NCBI GenBank assembly: GCA_046704385.1 | Contig: JBJKSB010000065.1 | Coordinates: 1-37,634, forward strand | From: GH45 sp046704385 | GTDB taxonomy: Bacteria > Bacteroidota > Bacteroidia > Bacteroidales > SZUA-534 | Direction of reading: 5' to 3' | Length of the DNA: 37,634 nucleotides | Part shown: one piece after another, positions 8,254 to 16,974 of the stretch | How the letters are laid out: every line of letters starts with the position of its first letter | Numbering within the stretch: position 1 is the stretch's first letter | The notes under the pieces: generated by a model | Told to the model about the DNA's origin: nothing | Seen by the model: only the letters and a program-made list of their open reading frames with translations | Database searches by the model: none | Program-made: the position numbers and the translations under genes

Positions 8254-10719
8254 TTACATATCAAACTCTGTTTCAACATCTTTAGTCATCTTTTTAAAGT
8301 TGTTGAAGGCAAAGCTCATACTGAATAATACAATGGGTGATTCATTATTAAAATAACCGGTCAGAGCAAGATTATCCTGATATGTATACAACTTATAATT
8401 GCGGCTTTGTAATACATCTTTAACCTGGAGGCTAAGGGATAATCTTTTATCGAAGAACGATTGATTCACAGCTACATCAACCATATAAAAGTCGCTTAAT
8501 TCGCCTTGTTTGCGTAAGGTTTTACTATTATACATGCTCATTATTTGCAGGGAAGTATTTGTTTTAAAATTGAATGAATTTACCAAACGTCCGCTCCACT
8601 GGAAGCTGCTTCGGTCATAGGCTGCACCTTCAACATCACCAAAAACCTCGTATCGGTAAAGGCTGGCATTGGCATTAATACTCCACCACTTAAGCAAATC
8701 ATAATTAGCCATCAAATCAGAACCCAGGGTACGGTCGGTACTGTTATTGTCCATAATTAAACTTATGCGGTTATCATCAAGAAGGGTAACTGTCTGACCA
8801 ATTAAATCGTTGGTTTGACGGTAATAGGCTTGTGCTGATAACATTCCCTTTTTAATGTATTTTTGATAAGCAAACTCTACGTTATGCGATATTTCCGGAA
8901 TCAGGAATGGGTTACCATTCGAGTAAAAATAGTTATCGGAAGCCTCAGGAAATGGATTCATCATATATTCATCAGGCCGGTTAATCCGATGCGAGTAGCT
9001 TAACTGGATACTTTCCTTGCTTTCGAACTCCTTGCTTGCCGAAAATGAAGGAAAAAAATGCCATTTATCAAACGGGTATTTCACCTCATTGGTAATTTGC
9101 ATTAATTCACGCTCCATATATTCGGCACGCATACCAACATTCAGTCCAAAACCTGCCACACTGGTTTTTACTAAAGCATAACCTGCATAAACGTTTTCAA
9201 AAAAGTCAAATTCATTGGTAAAGGTTGGGTCAATAATCCATGCGTTCTGGTTGTAATCAAATTCTGTAAAATCAACATCAATGTAACGTTTATAACTGTT
9301 TAGTGACAGGCCACTTTCAAGGGTTGTTTTATCATTAAAAGTATGTGTAAAATCAAGGTCTCCCCTATATTCATTACTGTAATTATTGTTATCGATATTT
9401 AACCGGTAAGGTTGATCTGTTAAAAGGTCATAACTGGCATCAGAAATACCGGTAGTTCTGTAATTGAAATATTTATAATCGATATGTGAATAATAGGCAT
9501 TAAAATTCAGATTTGAACCTTTATCGTTAAGCTTTTGAGTGATGCTGAAGTTGTTGGTGATAAACTTTGGCTTAACTTTAAGGTCGAACGTACTTGCCGT
9601 GTATTCCTCATCAGAAGCTGGTCGGGTATAACCATGGGTATTGTGACTCATGGTGGCCTGAAAGCTGCTATAACCTGTACTTAAAGAATAGGCTATACTG
9701 GTTTTATCGCTTAAGGTATAATCGGCGTTAAAACGATAGTTCAAATCCTCAGCATGATGCGTTCTGTCCTGATATAACCAGGCTACATCACTGGTATCAC
9801 CATTCGTAAGGATGCGTTTGTAGTCATTTAAAGCTTTAGTGGTAAAATCCCGCCAGTCAACGCCGGCTGTCAGGCGTAATTTTTCAGTATTTAAATTAAA
9901 GGTCAGATTTGATGCGTACTTATTCTTGGTTCCGGAGGTAATATTTAACATTCCGTTAAAGCCTCTTGCCAGTTCACTTTTTAAAATAATATTAATTATA
10001 CCGGCTGTACCTTCGGCACTGTATTTAACCGATGGGTTGGTAATTATTTCAATTTTATCGATGATATCAGCCGGAGTCTGACGTAACACGTCAGCAGCTT
10101 TCATGGTGGTTGGTTTTCCGTTAATTAAAACCTTGTAATCAGCGCTACCTCTCAACAATACATTGTCTTCAGCATCTGTAGTTATCGATGGGGCATTTTT
10201 TAGTGCATCGGCTGCAGTACCTCCTTTTGCAGCAAGATTTTGTTTCACATTTACCACCTTTTTATCGATTGAAGCACTTACTGTGCTTTGAGTTGCCTGA
10301 ACTGTTACCGCTGCAAGCATTTCAGTATCAGCTTCAATCCAAATGGGATCCAGCATTGTTTCCTTTTTATTATCAACATGGATATTGGCCCGGGTAGCTT
10401 CCTTGTATCCAATAAAGTCGTATACCATATAATAATCACCTTCAGGTACTTTTTCCAATAAATAATTACCTTCGGCATCGGTGATGGTACCGGCAACAAG
10501 ACTCGAATCAGCCTTATTGTACAAAATAACATTGGCATACTCAACAGGCATATCGTTACCTTTTTCTTTAACCATGCCTTTAATAACTCCTTTACTATCG
10601 TCGGTCGGATTTCCAAAAACTGTTATTTGCATAAACAGCAGAATTTGTATCACAATTACAATAAAAAGTACTACTTCTTTAATTTTCTGTTTTTGTTTTT
10701 TTTGCGTTTCCATAATCAT
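8254..10719 (-). CDS. Outer-membrane beta-barrel protein (OMP_b-brl_3 type, TonB-receptor-like)
   Basis: The protein has 821 residues from the ATG at 10719, or 819 from the ATG at 10713. The N-terminus has a charged stretch and then a hydrophobic segment (~15-36), an unusually long signal sequence. A CarboxypepD_reg-like domain follows (~42-130; GVIKGMVKEKG, DAEGNYLLEKVPEGDY), then a plug-like domain (~150-245) with ADALKNAPSITTDAEDNVLLRG and VLINGKPTTM. The remainder is a barrel of the outer-membrane beta-barrel family 3 type. These proteins resemble TonB-dependent receptors but usually stand alone, without a SusD. The substrate is unknown. The gene sits directly downstream of the AraC-type regulator on the same strand, and the 175-base spacer carries repeated GTTCGA motifs that may be its operator. 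Confidence 0.85.
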   Translation of the reverse strand: MIMETQKKQKQKIKEVVLFIVIVIQILLFMQITVFGNPTDDSKGVIKGMVKEKGNDMPVEYANVILYNKADSSLVAGTITDAEGNYLLEKVPEGDYYMVYDFIGYKEATRANIHVDNKKETMLDPIWIEADTEMLAAVTVQATQSTVSASIDKKVVNVKQNLAAKGGTAADALKNAPSITTDAEDNVLLRGSADYKVLINGKPTTMKAADVLRQTPADIIDKIEIITNPSVKYSAEGTAGIINIILKSELARGFNGMLNITSGTKNKYASNLTFNLNTEKLRLTAGVDWRDFTTKALNDYKRILTNGDTSDVAWLYQDRTHHAEDLNYRFNADYTLSDKTSIAYSLSTGYSSFQATMSHNTHGYTRPASDEEYTASTFDLKVKPKFITNNFSITQKLNDKGSNLNFNAYYSHIDYKYFNYRTTGISDASYDLLTDQPYRLNIDNNNYSNEYRGDLDFTHTFNDKTTLESGLSLNSYKRYIDVDFTEFDYNQNAWIIDPTFTNEFDFFENVYAGYALVKTSVAGFGLNVGMRAEYMERELMQITNEVKYPFDKWHFFPSFSASKEFESKESIQLSYSHRINRPDEYMMNPFPEASDNYFYSNGNPFLIPEISHNVEFAYQKYIKKGMLSAQAYYRQTNDLIGQTVTLLDDNRISLIMDNNSTDRTLGSDLMANYDLLKWWSINANASLYRYEVFGDVEGAAYDRSSFQWSGRLVNSFNFKTNTSLQIMSMYNSKTLRKQGELSDFYMVDVAVNQSFFDKRLSLSLQVKDVLQSRNYKLYTYQDNLALTGYFNNESPIVLFSMSFAFNNFKKMTKDVETEFDM

Positions 10720-10828
10720 ATGTTTTAAGTTAATTACTGTTTTTAGTGATCATGTGTAAAGGCTCAAACCATTTACATTTTCACAAGCAAATTTCATATG
10801 ATTACAAAAGGTATGCGACCGACAACGT

Positions 10829-10891
10829 AAAGTCGAACGCTTTTAATGCAGACAAATTGGTTCGATTATTTTATTGGAGAAGTTCGACTTT
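10829..10891 (-). promoter_or_regulatory. GTTCGACTTT inverted repeat: candidate operator
   Basis: AAAGTCGAAC (10829-10838) and GTTCGACTTT (10882-10891) are perfect 10-base inverted copies 53 bases apart. A third partial copy, GTTCGA, lies at 10860-10865. The spacing is too wide, and a T-tract too short, for a good terminator, and the block sits upstream of the barrel gene and just after the AraC-type regulator. An operator bound by that regulator is the simplest reading, but this is inference. Confidence 0.4.
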
Positions 10892-10894
10892 TTA

Positions 10895-12052
10895 CTAAGC
10901 CGCTGAAAGTGAGGACTTTTTCTTGTATTCGGTAGGTGTTAAACCCGTGTGCTTTTTAAAGGCAGTGTTGAATGATGATTTAGAATTAAACCCCACTTCG
11001 TACAAAATTTCAAGTACGGTTATCTTATCATCCTCAGGATTTCGCAATAAATGCATGGCTTTTTTAACACGATAACTATTTACAAAGTCAAAAAAATGTT
11101 GTTTTAAACCATGGTTAATGGCAACGGAAAGTTCACGAGTACCAACGGCAAGTTTCCTGGCTAAATCATACATGCTCAGGTTCGGATCAAGGAATGGTTC
11201 ATTATCCTTCATATAGGTTTGAATCTTATCAATTAATGCTTGAAGCTCCGAATCAATTTCATTTTCATTCTTCAAATCCGGTCTATCATTTATCATGTTT
11301 TTAACCAGCTGTAAATCAATAAAAATACCATTGAATATCTCTGGTTTTTTTAATGCCTTAAAAAGTAACCAAACAAGAACAACCAGGGCTATAACTGCCA
11401 CAATATTAAGTGAAATCCAATAAAGTTGCCCATCTGAATTAAAGCGAATTATATTTTTTATAGTTGAAAGGGAATCAGATATAAAAAGCACAGTCACAAA
11501 TTGAATAAGCCATTTATAATTGTCAAGTTTGGTGTTCGAATAATTCTCAAGCAATATTCTTTTATACCTAAAAAGCATTTTGTAAATCAAAAAGAAATAA
11601 ATAAATATCTGAGTGTGGAGGGAAATATAAATAATACTTACAAGATTTGTTTTAAAAATTAAACTTACCCAATCGGTTGTTTGTCCGGTTAATATCGGAA
11701 TATAATACCCTGGTAGGTATAAAATGTTTAAAATAAAATAGGGTAAAGCATGTAGTAGTGTTTTGGAGGTTATTTTAAAATCAAGATAAACAGATGATTT
11801 TACGAATAAATAAAACAAAGGCATTAAAAAATATACCGTTTCACTTATTAACATGCCTAATACAGGATGTTTGTTATAAACAAAAATGGACAGAAACTGT
11901 GAGCTAAAATCAAATATAGACACAAAAAAATACAGCGACAGCATTAAGTTACTTAACGACCTTTGGGATTTGGTGGTTAACAGGAAAATAATAAGAATAA
12001 CCGCTACAAAGCTATGCAGTATTGAAATAATATCGAGCAAATTAAATTCCAT
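10895..12052 (-). CDS. AraC-family regulator with N-terminal membrane domain
   Basis: The ATG at 12052 gives 385 residues; the frame extends to a TTG at 12067 but nothing supports that start. The N-terminal ~235 residues contain about seven hydrophobic segments, a membrane sensor-like half. The C-terminal ~100 residues are an AraC-type pair of helix-turn-helix motifs (LSMYDLARKLAVGTRELSVAIN and ITVLEILYEVGFNSKSSFNTAFKKHTGLTPTEYKK), a very good match. Membrane-embedded AraC regulators of this plan are common in Bacteroidota, often next to genes for outer-membrane receptors. Here the gene directly precedes two TonB-linked barrels on the same strand, so control of their expression is likely. The inducing signal is unknown. 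Confidence 0.88.
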   Translation of the reverse strand: MEFNLLDIISILHSFVAVILIIFLLTTKSQRSLSNLMLSLYFFVSIFDFSSQFLSIFVYNKHPVLGMLISETVYFLMPLFYLFVKSSVYLDFKITSKTLLHALPYFILNILYLPGYYIPILTGQTTDWVSLIFKTNLVSIIYISLHTQIFIYFFLIYKMLFRYKRILLENYSNTKLDNYKWLIQFVTVLFISDSLSTIKNIIRFNSDGQLYWISLNIVAVIALVVLVWLLFKALKKPEIFNGIFIDLQLVKNMINDRPDLKNENEIDSELQALIDKIQTYMKDNEPFLDPNLSMYDLARKLAVGTRELSVAINHGLKQHFFDFVNSYRVKKAMHLLRNPEDDKITVLEILYEVGFNSKSSFNTAFKKHTGLTPTEYKKKSSLSAA

Positions 12053-12147
12053 ACAGGCAAGATACAAAATTCAATTATTTATTAACCAAATATTATTTCA
12101 GATTATTCTTTAAGTTGCTCTTTTTTCTTTAATTAAACAAATACAAA

Positions 12148-12165
12148 CCGGCACTAAAGTACCGG
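12148..12165 (-). terminator. Terminator after the fibre gene
   Basis: CCGGCAC/GTACCGG form a 7-base stem (one G-T wobble) with a 4-base loop at 12148-12165. On the minus strand a T-rich run follows. It lies about 70 bases after the fibre stop codon and before the regulator start, so the regulator is likely transcribed separately. Confidence 0.65.
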
Positions 12166-12236
12166 CCTGCTAATAATCAAATATATTTTTGCCTTGACCT
12201 TGCCTCTAGTTCACAAAACTTCAGGATGAAAATTCA

Positions 12237-15200
12237 TTAAAACTTGCCATCCAGTTTCTGCTGAAGATCGTTCACTTTATTGGTTAGTGCTTCAATTTCC
12301 TTTTGTTGTTCCTGTATACCTTTAATAAGAACAGGAATTAATTCAGAATAGTTAATTCCTAAGGTTTGATCTTTGTCATCGCCAACTTTTACAGCCTCAT
12401 TCACCACTTTTTGAACATCCTGGGCAATTAACCCGATTTTACGTTCCTTATCGGAACTGTTTTTCCAGTAAAATGAAACCGGGTTAAGTTTTAAGATTTC
12501 TTTTAAACCATATTCGATATTTTCGATGTTTTGCTTCAACCTGAAATCAGATGTTTGTATAACACCATTAGTAGCATATACATCTATCCAACGGTTTGAA
12601 ATTGAACCCAGGGAATAAGAGCTATCTGAATTAGGAATGATATCTCCTTTTGTTACTAATCCGCCCATGTTTAATGTGAGTAAACCTGTGTTTGTAAGTG
12701 TAAGAGGGGTGGTATAGTTACTTCCACCATCAAAGTAGCCAATAGTGAAAGTATTATTTTTATTATGGCTGAAACTCCAATCACTATTACCAGGATATGC
12801 TGTTAAACTTAAGGAGGAATAACTGTATTGGTCCCCAATACCCCGAATGGTAATAACTGATCTTGAAGTTGTATCATCAACTTGTAAATCAGTCCAATAA
12901 CCTCCAGGTGAACTAACAGTTAATGCAGCATTAAATTTCAACGTATTTGCCCAAAAATCGCCAAATATAAATGAGCTTTCACCAAAATCATCAATATCAA
13001 CAATTAATTTACCAGAACCCGAATAACCAGCCCCGGAATTGTTCCCAATAAATACATTATTATCACCTATGGTGTTTCCACCCGATCCAATACCTAAAAA
13101 TAAATTTCCACTTCCAACAGCCCTTCTTCCTGATGCATAACCCAAAAATACATTATGGTCACCCATTACAGTGTCTGATGCAGCCCAGGATCCTACAACC
13201 ACATTTTCTTTCCCTGCAACATTATTTGCCCCGGCGTGCAGTCCCACAAATGTATTGCCTGATCCACTAATTGTTTGTTCTCCGGCCACCGATCCCAAAA
13301 AAGTATTACCCACAGAGTTGGTATCCGATTGCCCGGCAAGCCACCCGATAAATACGTTTTCACGGCCCAATGTATTTGAATAACCACTACGGTATCCCAG
13401 AAAAACATTATCGGACCCCTCGGTGGTATTATACCCGGTTTCGGTACCTAAAAATACGTTACTTGATGGAATAGTAGCAGAGTAACCCGATTTGAAACCA
13501 ATAAATACATTACTCCAGGGTTGTTCCGTTGAATAACCTGCTTGTGTTCCGATAAAAACATTATCATTACCATTTTTATTACCAAAGCCACTCTCATTCC
13601 CAACAAATACATTGCTATAATTTTCCGTTGAACTATAACCAGCCCGGTTCCCAACAAAAACATTACCATTACCCTTTTCGAAATCATATCCACCCTCGGT
13701 TCCAATTATAACATTATTGGATGATTCAATATTAGAGTGACCTGACATATGTCCTATAAAAATATTACCAAATCCTTTAACACTGTTATATCCGGATTCG
13801 TTACCAATAAATACGTTCGAATAACTTTCAGCAACTGTTTGAGCATTATGAAAGCCGGCATTTAATCCCATAAAAATATTGTTATAACCATTATTTACAT
13901 GATAGCCGGCATGATCTCCAATAAAAGTATTACCACCAGTCGAATCTAAAGCATAACCTGCATTTGGTCCAATACATGTATTATTGCTACCGGTAGTTAA
14001 AGACCAACCTGATTGCACCCCTATAAAAGTATTTGCTCCTCCTGTTGTTAAGTTAAATCCACTTTCAAATCCCAGTAATATATTTCCCCAGGCTCCATTG
14101 GCTGTGTGTCCACTTCGGTTTCCTATAAAAATATTTTGCCATCCAAGCCCTAAAGAATAACCTGATTGACTTCCGATTACCACATTATCGTAGCCATTGT
14201 TTATTCCATAAGCACTTTGAAAGCCCATAGCAATATTTCCGTAGGATTGTTCGTTTGAATAACCAGCCTGGTCCCCAATAAAAATATTTGAATTACCTCC
14301 ATTACTATTGTATGCCGCCTGATTTCCGATATAAACATTTGAATAACTTTCACCGTCGCCCTGAGCCTCATTATAACCTGCATAGGCACCCATCATAACA
14401 TTATTGTAACCAGTTTTAACCTTGTAACCAGCATGATCACCAATAAAGGTATTGCAACAACTGGTATCAAGGGTGTAGCCGGCTTCAATTCCCAGAAATG
14501 TATTGGAAAAACCCGTTGTGGTATGATATCCGGTTAAGGCACCTACATAGGTATTGGCAGATCCGGTGGTGGTCTGGTTTCCGCTAAGATATCCTATGTT
14601 TACATTACCCCAGGTATTTATACTGTTAAATCCGCTGGAATCACCGATAAATACATTATGAACACCGTCAATAGAAAAATACCCGGCCCTGTTACCAATA
14701 AACACATTAGTGCTTCCCGATGTGTTTGAAGCCCCCGAATTATTCCCGATAAATACATTTGATTTTCCTGCATTATTGCTTTTACCACAACCTGTCCCCA
14801 AAAAAGTGTTTTCAATTCCTGAAACATTGCTGTAACCCGTTGAATCACCCACAAAAGTATTGTTGTTTCCATGGGTGTTTGAATATCCTGAAAAACTACC
14901 CAAAAAAGTATTATAAACCCCAGTTGTGTTTGAATATCCGGCCAAATAACCTAAAAAAGAATTATAATTTCCCTTATCATTACTAAAACCTGTTTGGTAA
15001 CCAAGAAAAAGGTTCCCGGAACCTTCAGAGTTATTAAACCCACTTTGATAGCCTATTAATGCATTGCTTGATCCGGTGCTTATTGAAAGTCCACTTTCAT
15101 ATCCCAGGGTGGAATTATACAAACCGGTGGTTAGATTTTTACCGCTTTCCTGACCAATGAAATAGTTATCAGGCGTTAGGGTTAAATAATTTGAGTTACC

Positions 15201-16034
15201 GGCTTTTGTACCGAACCCCCCAACAGCAAAACCACCGTGTACTGCTTTGCTGCTTTCGTCAAGATAAATACGGACACTATCTTTGGTTACATGCAAAAAA
15301 TTCTGGAATGGACTTTTAGCTTTGGTACCATATCCACCCACAGCAAAGCCACCGTGAACAGCTTTTGCACTCTCATCCAGATATATCCGCACACTGTCTT
15401 TGGTTACATTGAAATAATCGAAGCCTGACGCTTTATTTTTGGTACCAAAACCACCAACGGCAAATCCGCCGTGGCTACCTACAGCCTTTGCTGTTCCAGC
15501 GCCTACGTTTATTCTGACTCCTTCCTGGTATACCGCCAACACCGTGTCGCCATTATTATTAACTACGGCAAAAAGTGCACCGCTTAATGAAACTCCGGGT
15601 CTTCCGGTTACTCCCAACTGGCTTAAATCGCTTACGGTTTCGGCATGCAACGAATAAGGAACTGATAATAGTTGTGAGGTTCCCAACGTTTCGAAACTTG
15701 TACCCCCATTGGGATCAATTTCAAGTTTCAGATAAAAGTTGCCGATACCCCAAACAATTAAACTATAGCTACCCAATATGGGAGTACCATCGCCAATATT
15801 CAGGTTAATTAATCCAAATTCGTTGGTTGTAGGGCGGTGTGTTTCCGAATATACCGGTGTCCCGGTTTCTGAACCTTCCAAAATACTGACCCGAACTGAG
15901 ATTGTTTTATTGGCTAAAAGTTCTCCTTGGTTATTGCGAATAGCTGCCTGGTATTTGAAACAGTTCCTGTTTTGAGAAAAACCTAAATTACCAAGGATGG
16001 CGAAGCAGAATAAAAGAATGGCTAATTTTTTCAT
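12237..16034 (-). CDS. Giant YadA-like repeat fibre with C-terminal S74 chaperone domain
   Basis: This 1265-residue secreted protein starts with a signal peptide ending in GFSQ. Residues ~21-140 are the Bacteroidota fibre N-domain (FKYQAAIRNNQGELLANKTI, then SQLLSVPYSLHAE). Three ~39-residue repeats with HGGFAVGG follow (~186-280). Then come about 42 units of ~17 residues (~287-1007) with consensus N-x-F-I-G-x-x-x-G-Y-x-x-x-x-G, the left-handed beta-roll type seen in trimeric adhesin heads. A globular linker leads to a C-terminal S74 intramolecular chaperone (1162-1265), with SDFRLKQNIENI at the expected self-cleavage site before S1162 and a final coiled coil. S74 domains of phage tail spikes trimerise the fibre and are then released. 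There is no T9SS domain. The start lies 6 bases after the stop of the small T9SS gene, so the two are an operon. Confidence 0.85.
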   Translation of the reverse strand: MKKLAILLFCFAILGNLGFSQNRNCFKYQAAIRNNQGELLANKTISVRVSILEGSETGTPVYSETHRPTTNEFGLINLNIGDGTPILGSYSLIVWGIGNFYLKLEIDPNGGTSFETLGTSQLLSVPYSLHAETVSDLSQLGVTGRPGVSLSGALFAVVNNNGDTVLAVYQEGVRINVGAGTAKAVGSHGGFAVGGFGTKNKASGFDYFNVTKDSVRIYLDESAKAVHGGFAVGGYGTKAKSPFQNFLHVTKDSVRIYLDESSKAVHGGFAVGGFGTKAGNSNYLTLTPDNYFIGQESGKNLTTGLYNSTLGYESGLSISTGSSNALIGYQSGFNNSEGSGNLFLGYQTGFSNDKGNYNSFLGYLAGYSNTTGVYNTFLGSFSGYSNTHGNNNTFVGDSTGYSNVSGIENTFLGTGCGKSNNAGKSNVFIGNNSGASNTSGSTNVFIGNRAGYFSIDGVHNVFIGDSSGFNSINTWGNVNIGYLSGNQTTTGSANTYVGALTGYHTTTGFSNTFLGIEAGYTLDTSCCNTFIGDHAGYKVKTGYNNVMMGAYAGYNEAQGDGESYSNVYIGNQAAYNSNGGNSNIFIGDQAGYSNEQSYGNIAMGFQSAYGINNGYDNVVIGSQSGYSLGLGWQNIFIGNRSGHTANGAWGNILLGFESGFNLTTGGANTFIGVQSGWSLTTGSNNTCIGPNAGYALDSTGGNTFIGDHAGYHVNNGYNNIFMGLNAGFHNAQTVAESYSNVFIGNESGYNSVKGFGNIFIGHMSGHSNIESSNNVIIGTEGGYDFEKGNGNVFVGNRAGYSSTENYSNVFVGNESGFGNKNGNDNVFIGTQAGYSTEQPWSNVFIGFKSGYSATIPSSNVFLGTETGYNTTEGSDNVFLGYRSGYSNTLGRENVFIGWLAGQSDTNSVGNTFLGSVAGEQTISGSGNTFVGLHAGANNVAGKENVVVGSWAASDTVMGDHNVFLGYASGRRAVGSGNLFLGIGSGGNTIGDNNVFIGNNSGAGYSGSGKLIVDIDDFGESSFIFGDFWANTLKFNAALTVSSPGGYWTDLQVDDTTSRSVITIRGIGDQYSYSSLSLTAYPGNSDWSFSHNKNNTFTIGYFDGGSNYTTPLTLTNTGLLTLNMGGLVTKGDIIPNSDSSYSLGSISNRWIDVYATNGVIQTSDFRLKQNIENIEYGLKEILKLNPVSFYWKNSSDKERKIGLIAQDVQKVVNEAVKVGDDKDQTLGINYSELIPVLIKGIQEQQKEIEALTNKVNDLQQKLDGKF
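13012..15172 (-). repeat. ~42-unit 51-base coding repeat array of the fibre
   Basis: The DNA is a degenerate tandem array with a period of about 51 bases encoding 17-residue units that begin N-x-F-I-G. Most units are 17 residues, two are 21 and two near the end are 16. Units ~11-19 and ~21-29 resemble each other unit for unit, including the 21-residue unit, which points to an internal duplication of about 522 bases. Confidence 0.85.
15198..15480 (-). repeat. Triple HGGFAVGG coding repeat
   Basis: Three copies of a ~116-base unit encode HGGFAVGG followed by a GTK segment and then a conserved VTKDSVRIYLDES linker in two of them. This repeat lies inside the fibre gene, before the 17-residue array. 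Confidence 0.8.
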
Positions 16035-16040
16035 GGCATA

Positions 16041-16538
16041 TTAATTTAATTTTTGAACAATGGTGGTTGAGCTAAACCCTGATGCCGAGTTTAGTAGTCG
16101 CAAGAAATAAAGGGCTCCCGAATATTTTCCAATATGCAGGTTAAATTGTTTTTCGGTTATCTTATTCACATCAAGTAATCTTCCACTAACATCATACAAC
16201 TCATACCGATCGGGGTATTCATCAGGCACTGTGGTTGCCTGTATAATGATGTTTACAGCGTCGCGGGCCGGGTTCGGATAAATTAAAATTGCTGGACCTC
16301 CGGTTTTATTTTCCTGAATTCCAACAATTTTTCCTTCAGGTTGGTGAAAACCCTGAGTCACTATTAAATTATCCGAGGTATAAGTTTCAATTGCAATCTC
16401 ACCTAAACTCCATGATATCTGGTAAGAATTTAGTTTAAAATAATCGCCTGAACTAGCAACAAGGCTCTGCATTCGGTACTGAGCCTGGGACTGAATTAAA
16501 AATCCCAAAAACAAAATTATCATTAATAATGCTTTCAT
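16041..16538 (-). CDS. Small T9SS sorting-domain protein
   Basis: The protein has 165 residues with a signal peptide ending in QSQAQ (~20). The middle part (ISWSLGEIAIETYTSDNLIVTQGFHQPEG) matches a pattern common in short Bacteroidota proteins that end in a T9SS sorting domain. The C-terminus (~85-165) is that domain: ILIYPNPARDAVNIII, a YELYDVSGRLL strand and GALYFLRLL. The protein is probably exported by T9SS to the cell surface. The gene is immediately upstream of the fibre gene with a 6-base gap. This pairing suggests a role in fibre display, but no direct evidence is visible. Confidence 0.8.
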   Translation of the reverse strand: MKALLMIILFLGFLIQSQAQYRMQSLVASSGDYFKLNSYQISWSLGEIAIETYTSDNLIVTQGFHQPEGKIVGIQENKTGGPAILIYPNPARDAVNIIIQATTVPDEYPDRYELYDVSGRLLDVNKITEKQFNLHIGKYSGALYFLRLLNSASGFSSTTIVQKLN

Positions 16539-16578
16539 GATTTAAGAAATTTAAGTTAAAAGATAAATAGAAGCAGCT

Positions 16579-16600
16579 ACACAGACACACAGACACACAG
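16579..16600. repeat. Short ACACACAG tandem repeat
   Basis: An 8-base unit is repeated about 2.75 times in the leader of the T9SS gene, about 40-60 bases before its ATG. It is too short to show that it varies in length. Confidence 0.5.
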
Positions 16601-16646
16601 CCAAAATTCGAATCTGCATCAAAATTTGATTCAATATTGGCTTGGA

Positions 16647-16678
16647 TAAAGTTACGATATAATTGTTCTTATAATCAA
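16647..16678 (-). promoter_or_regulatory. Probable promoter of the T9SS/fibre operon
   Basis: On the minus strand TTG (16676-16678) lies 21 bases before TAACTTTA (16647-16654), which matches TAnnTTTG except for its last base. The ATG is about 110 bases downstream, leaving room for the ACACACAG repeat in the leader. Confidence 0.35.
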
Positions 16679-16724
16679 TAATTTATTAAATATTTGTTCT
16701 TAACCTTTGCCATACCAAAAATCG

Positions 16725-16922
16725 CTAAAAACAGTTCTGCCAAATAGAACCGTCATACACTTTTAGTTTATAATCCGTATTATCATAATAAATCATACCC
16801 TCCGCGAGAGGATCAGGAGCGGTACTTCTTGAGGTTAAATTTATTACATCATTTATGTTTAACCTGCTTTTTAAATAGGACAAAGAATATTTAAAAGGTT
16901 TTATGAGGAAATGAGACAACAA
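16725..16922 (-). pseudogene. C-terminal remnant of a fibre/tail-like surface protein
   Basis: This 65-codon frame has no ATG. A TGA closes it upstream at 16947-16949 and the only near-start is TTG at 16922. Its last 40 residues (INLTSRSTAPDPLAEGMIYY, then DNTDYKLKVYDGSIWQNCF) match the typical tail of Bacteroidota fibre-like proteins, which end in a pattern such as P-x-x-G-x-I-Y-Y-D-x-x-x-x-K-L-K-V-Y-D-G-x-x-W. The beginning is missing, so this is probably a decayed fragment of a gene resembling the neighbouring fibre family. A short functional peptide cannot be excluded. Confidence 0.55.
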
Positions 16923-16974
16923 ATTGTAAAAATTACTATTTTGTTGTCATGTTTAAGGTTCACTAAATTCGAAG

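Noticed and set aside
10829..10891. Terminator of the AraC-type regulator gene
   Set aside because: The arms are 43 bases apart and no T-tract follows, so an operator is more likely.
13012..15172. CRISPR-like array
   Set aside because: The period is a coding one (51 bases, 17 residues) with divergent units and no constant repeat or spacer structure.
13171..15808. Several opposite-strand and shifted frames inside the fibre gene
   Set aside because: They arise from the repetitive, biased codon pattern of the 51-base repeats and show no domain or start signal.
16579..16600. Phase-variable repeat
   Set aside because: Fewer than three full 8-base units are present, too few to argue for slippage control.
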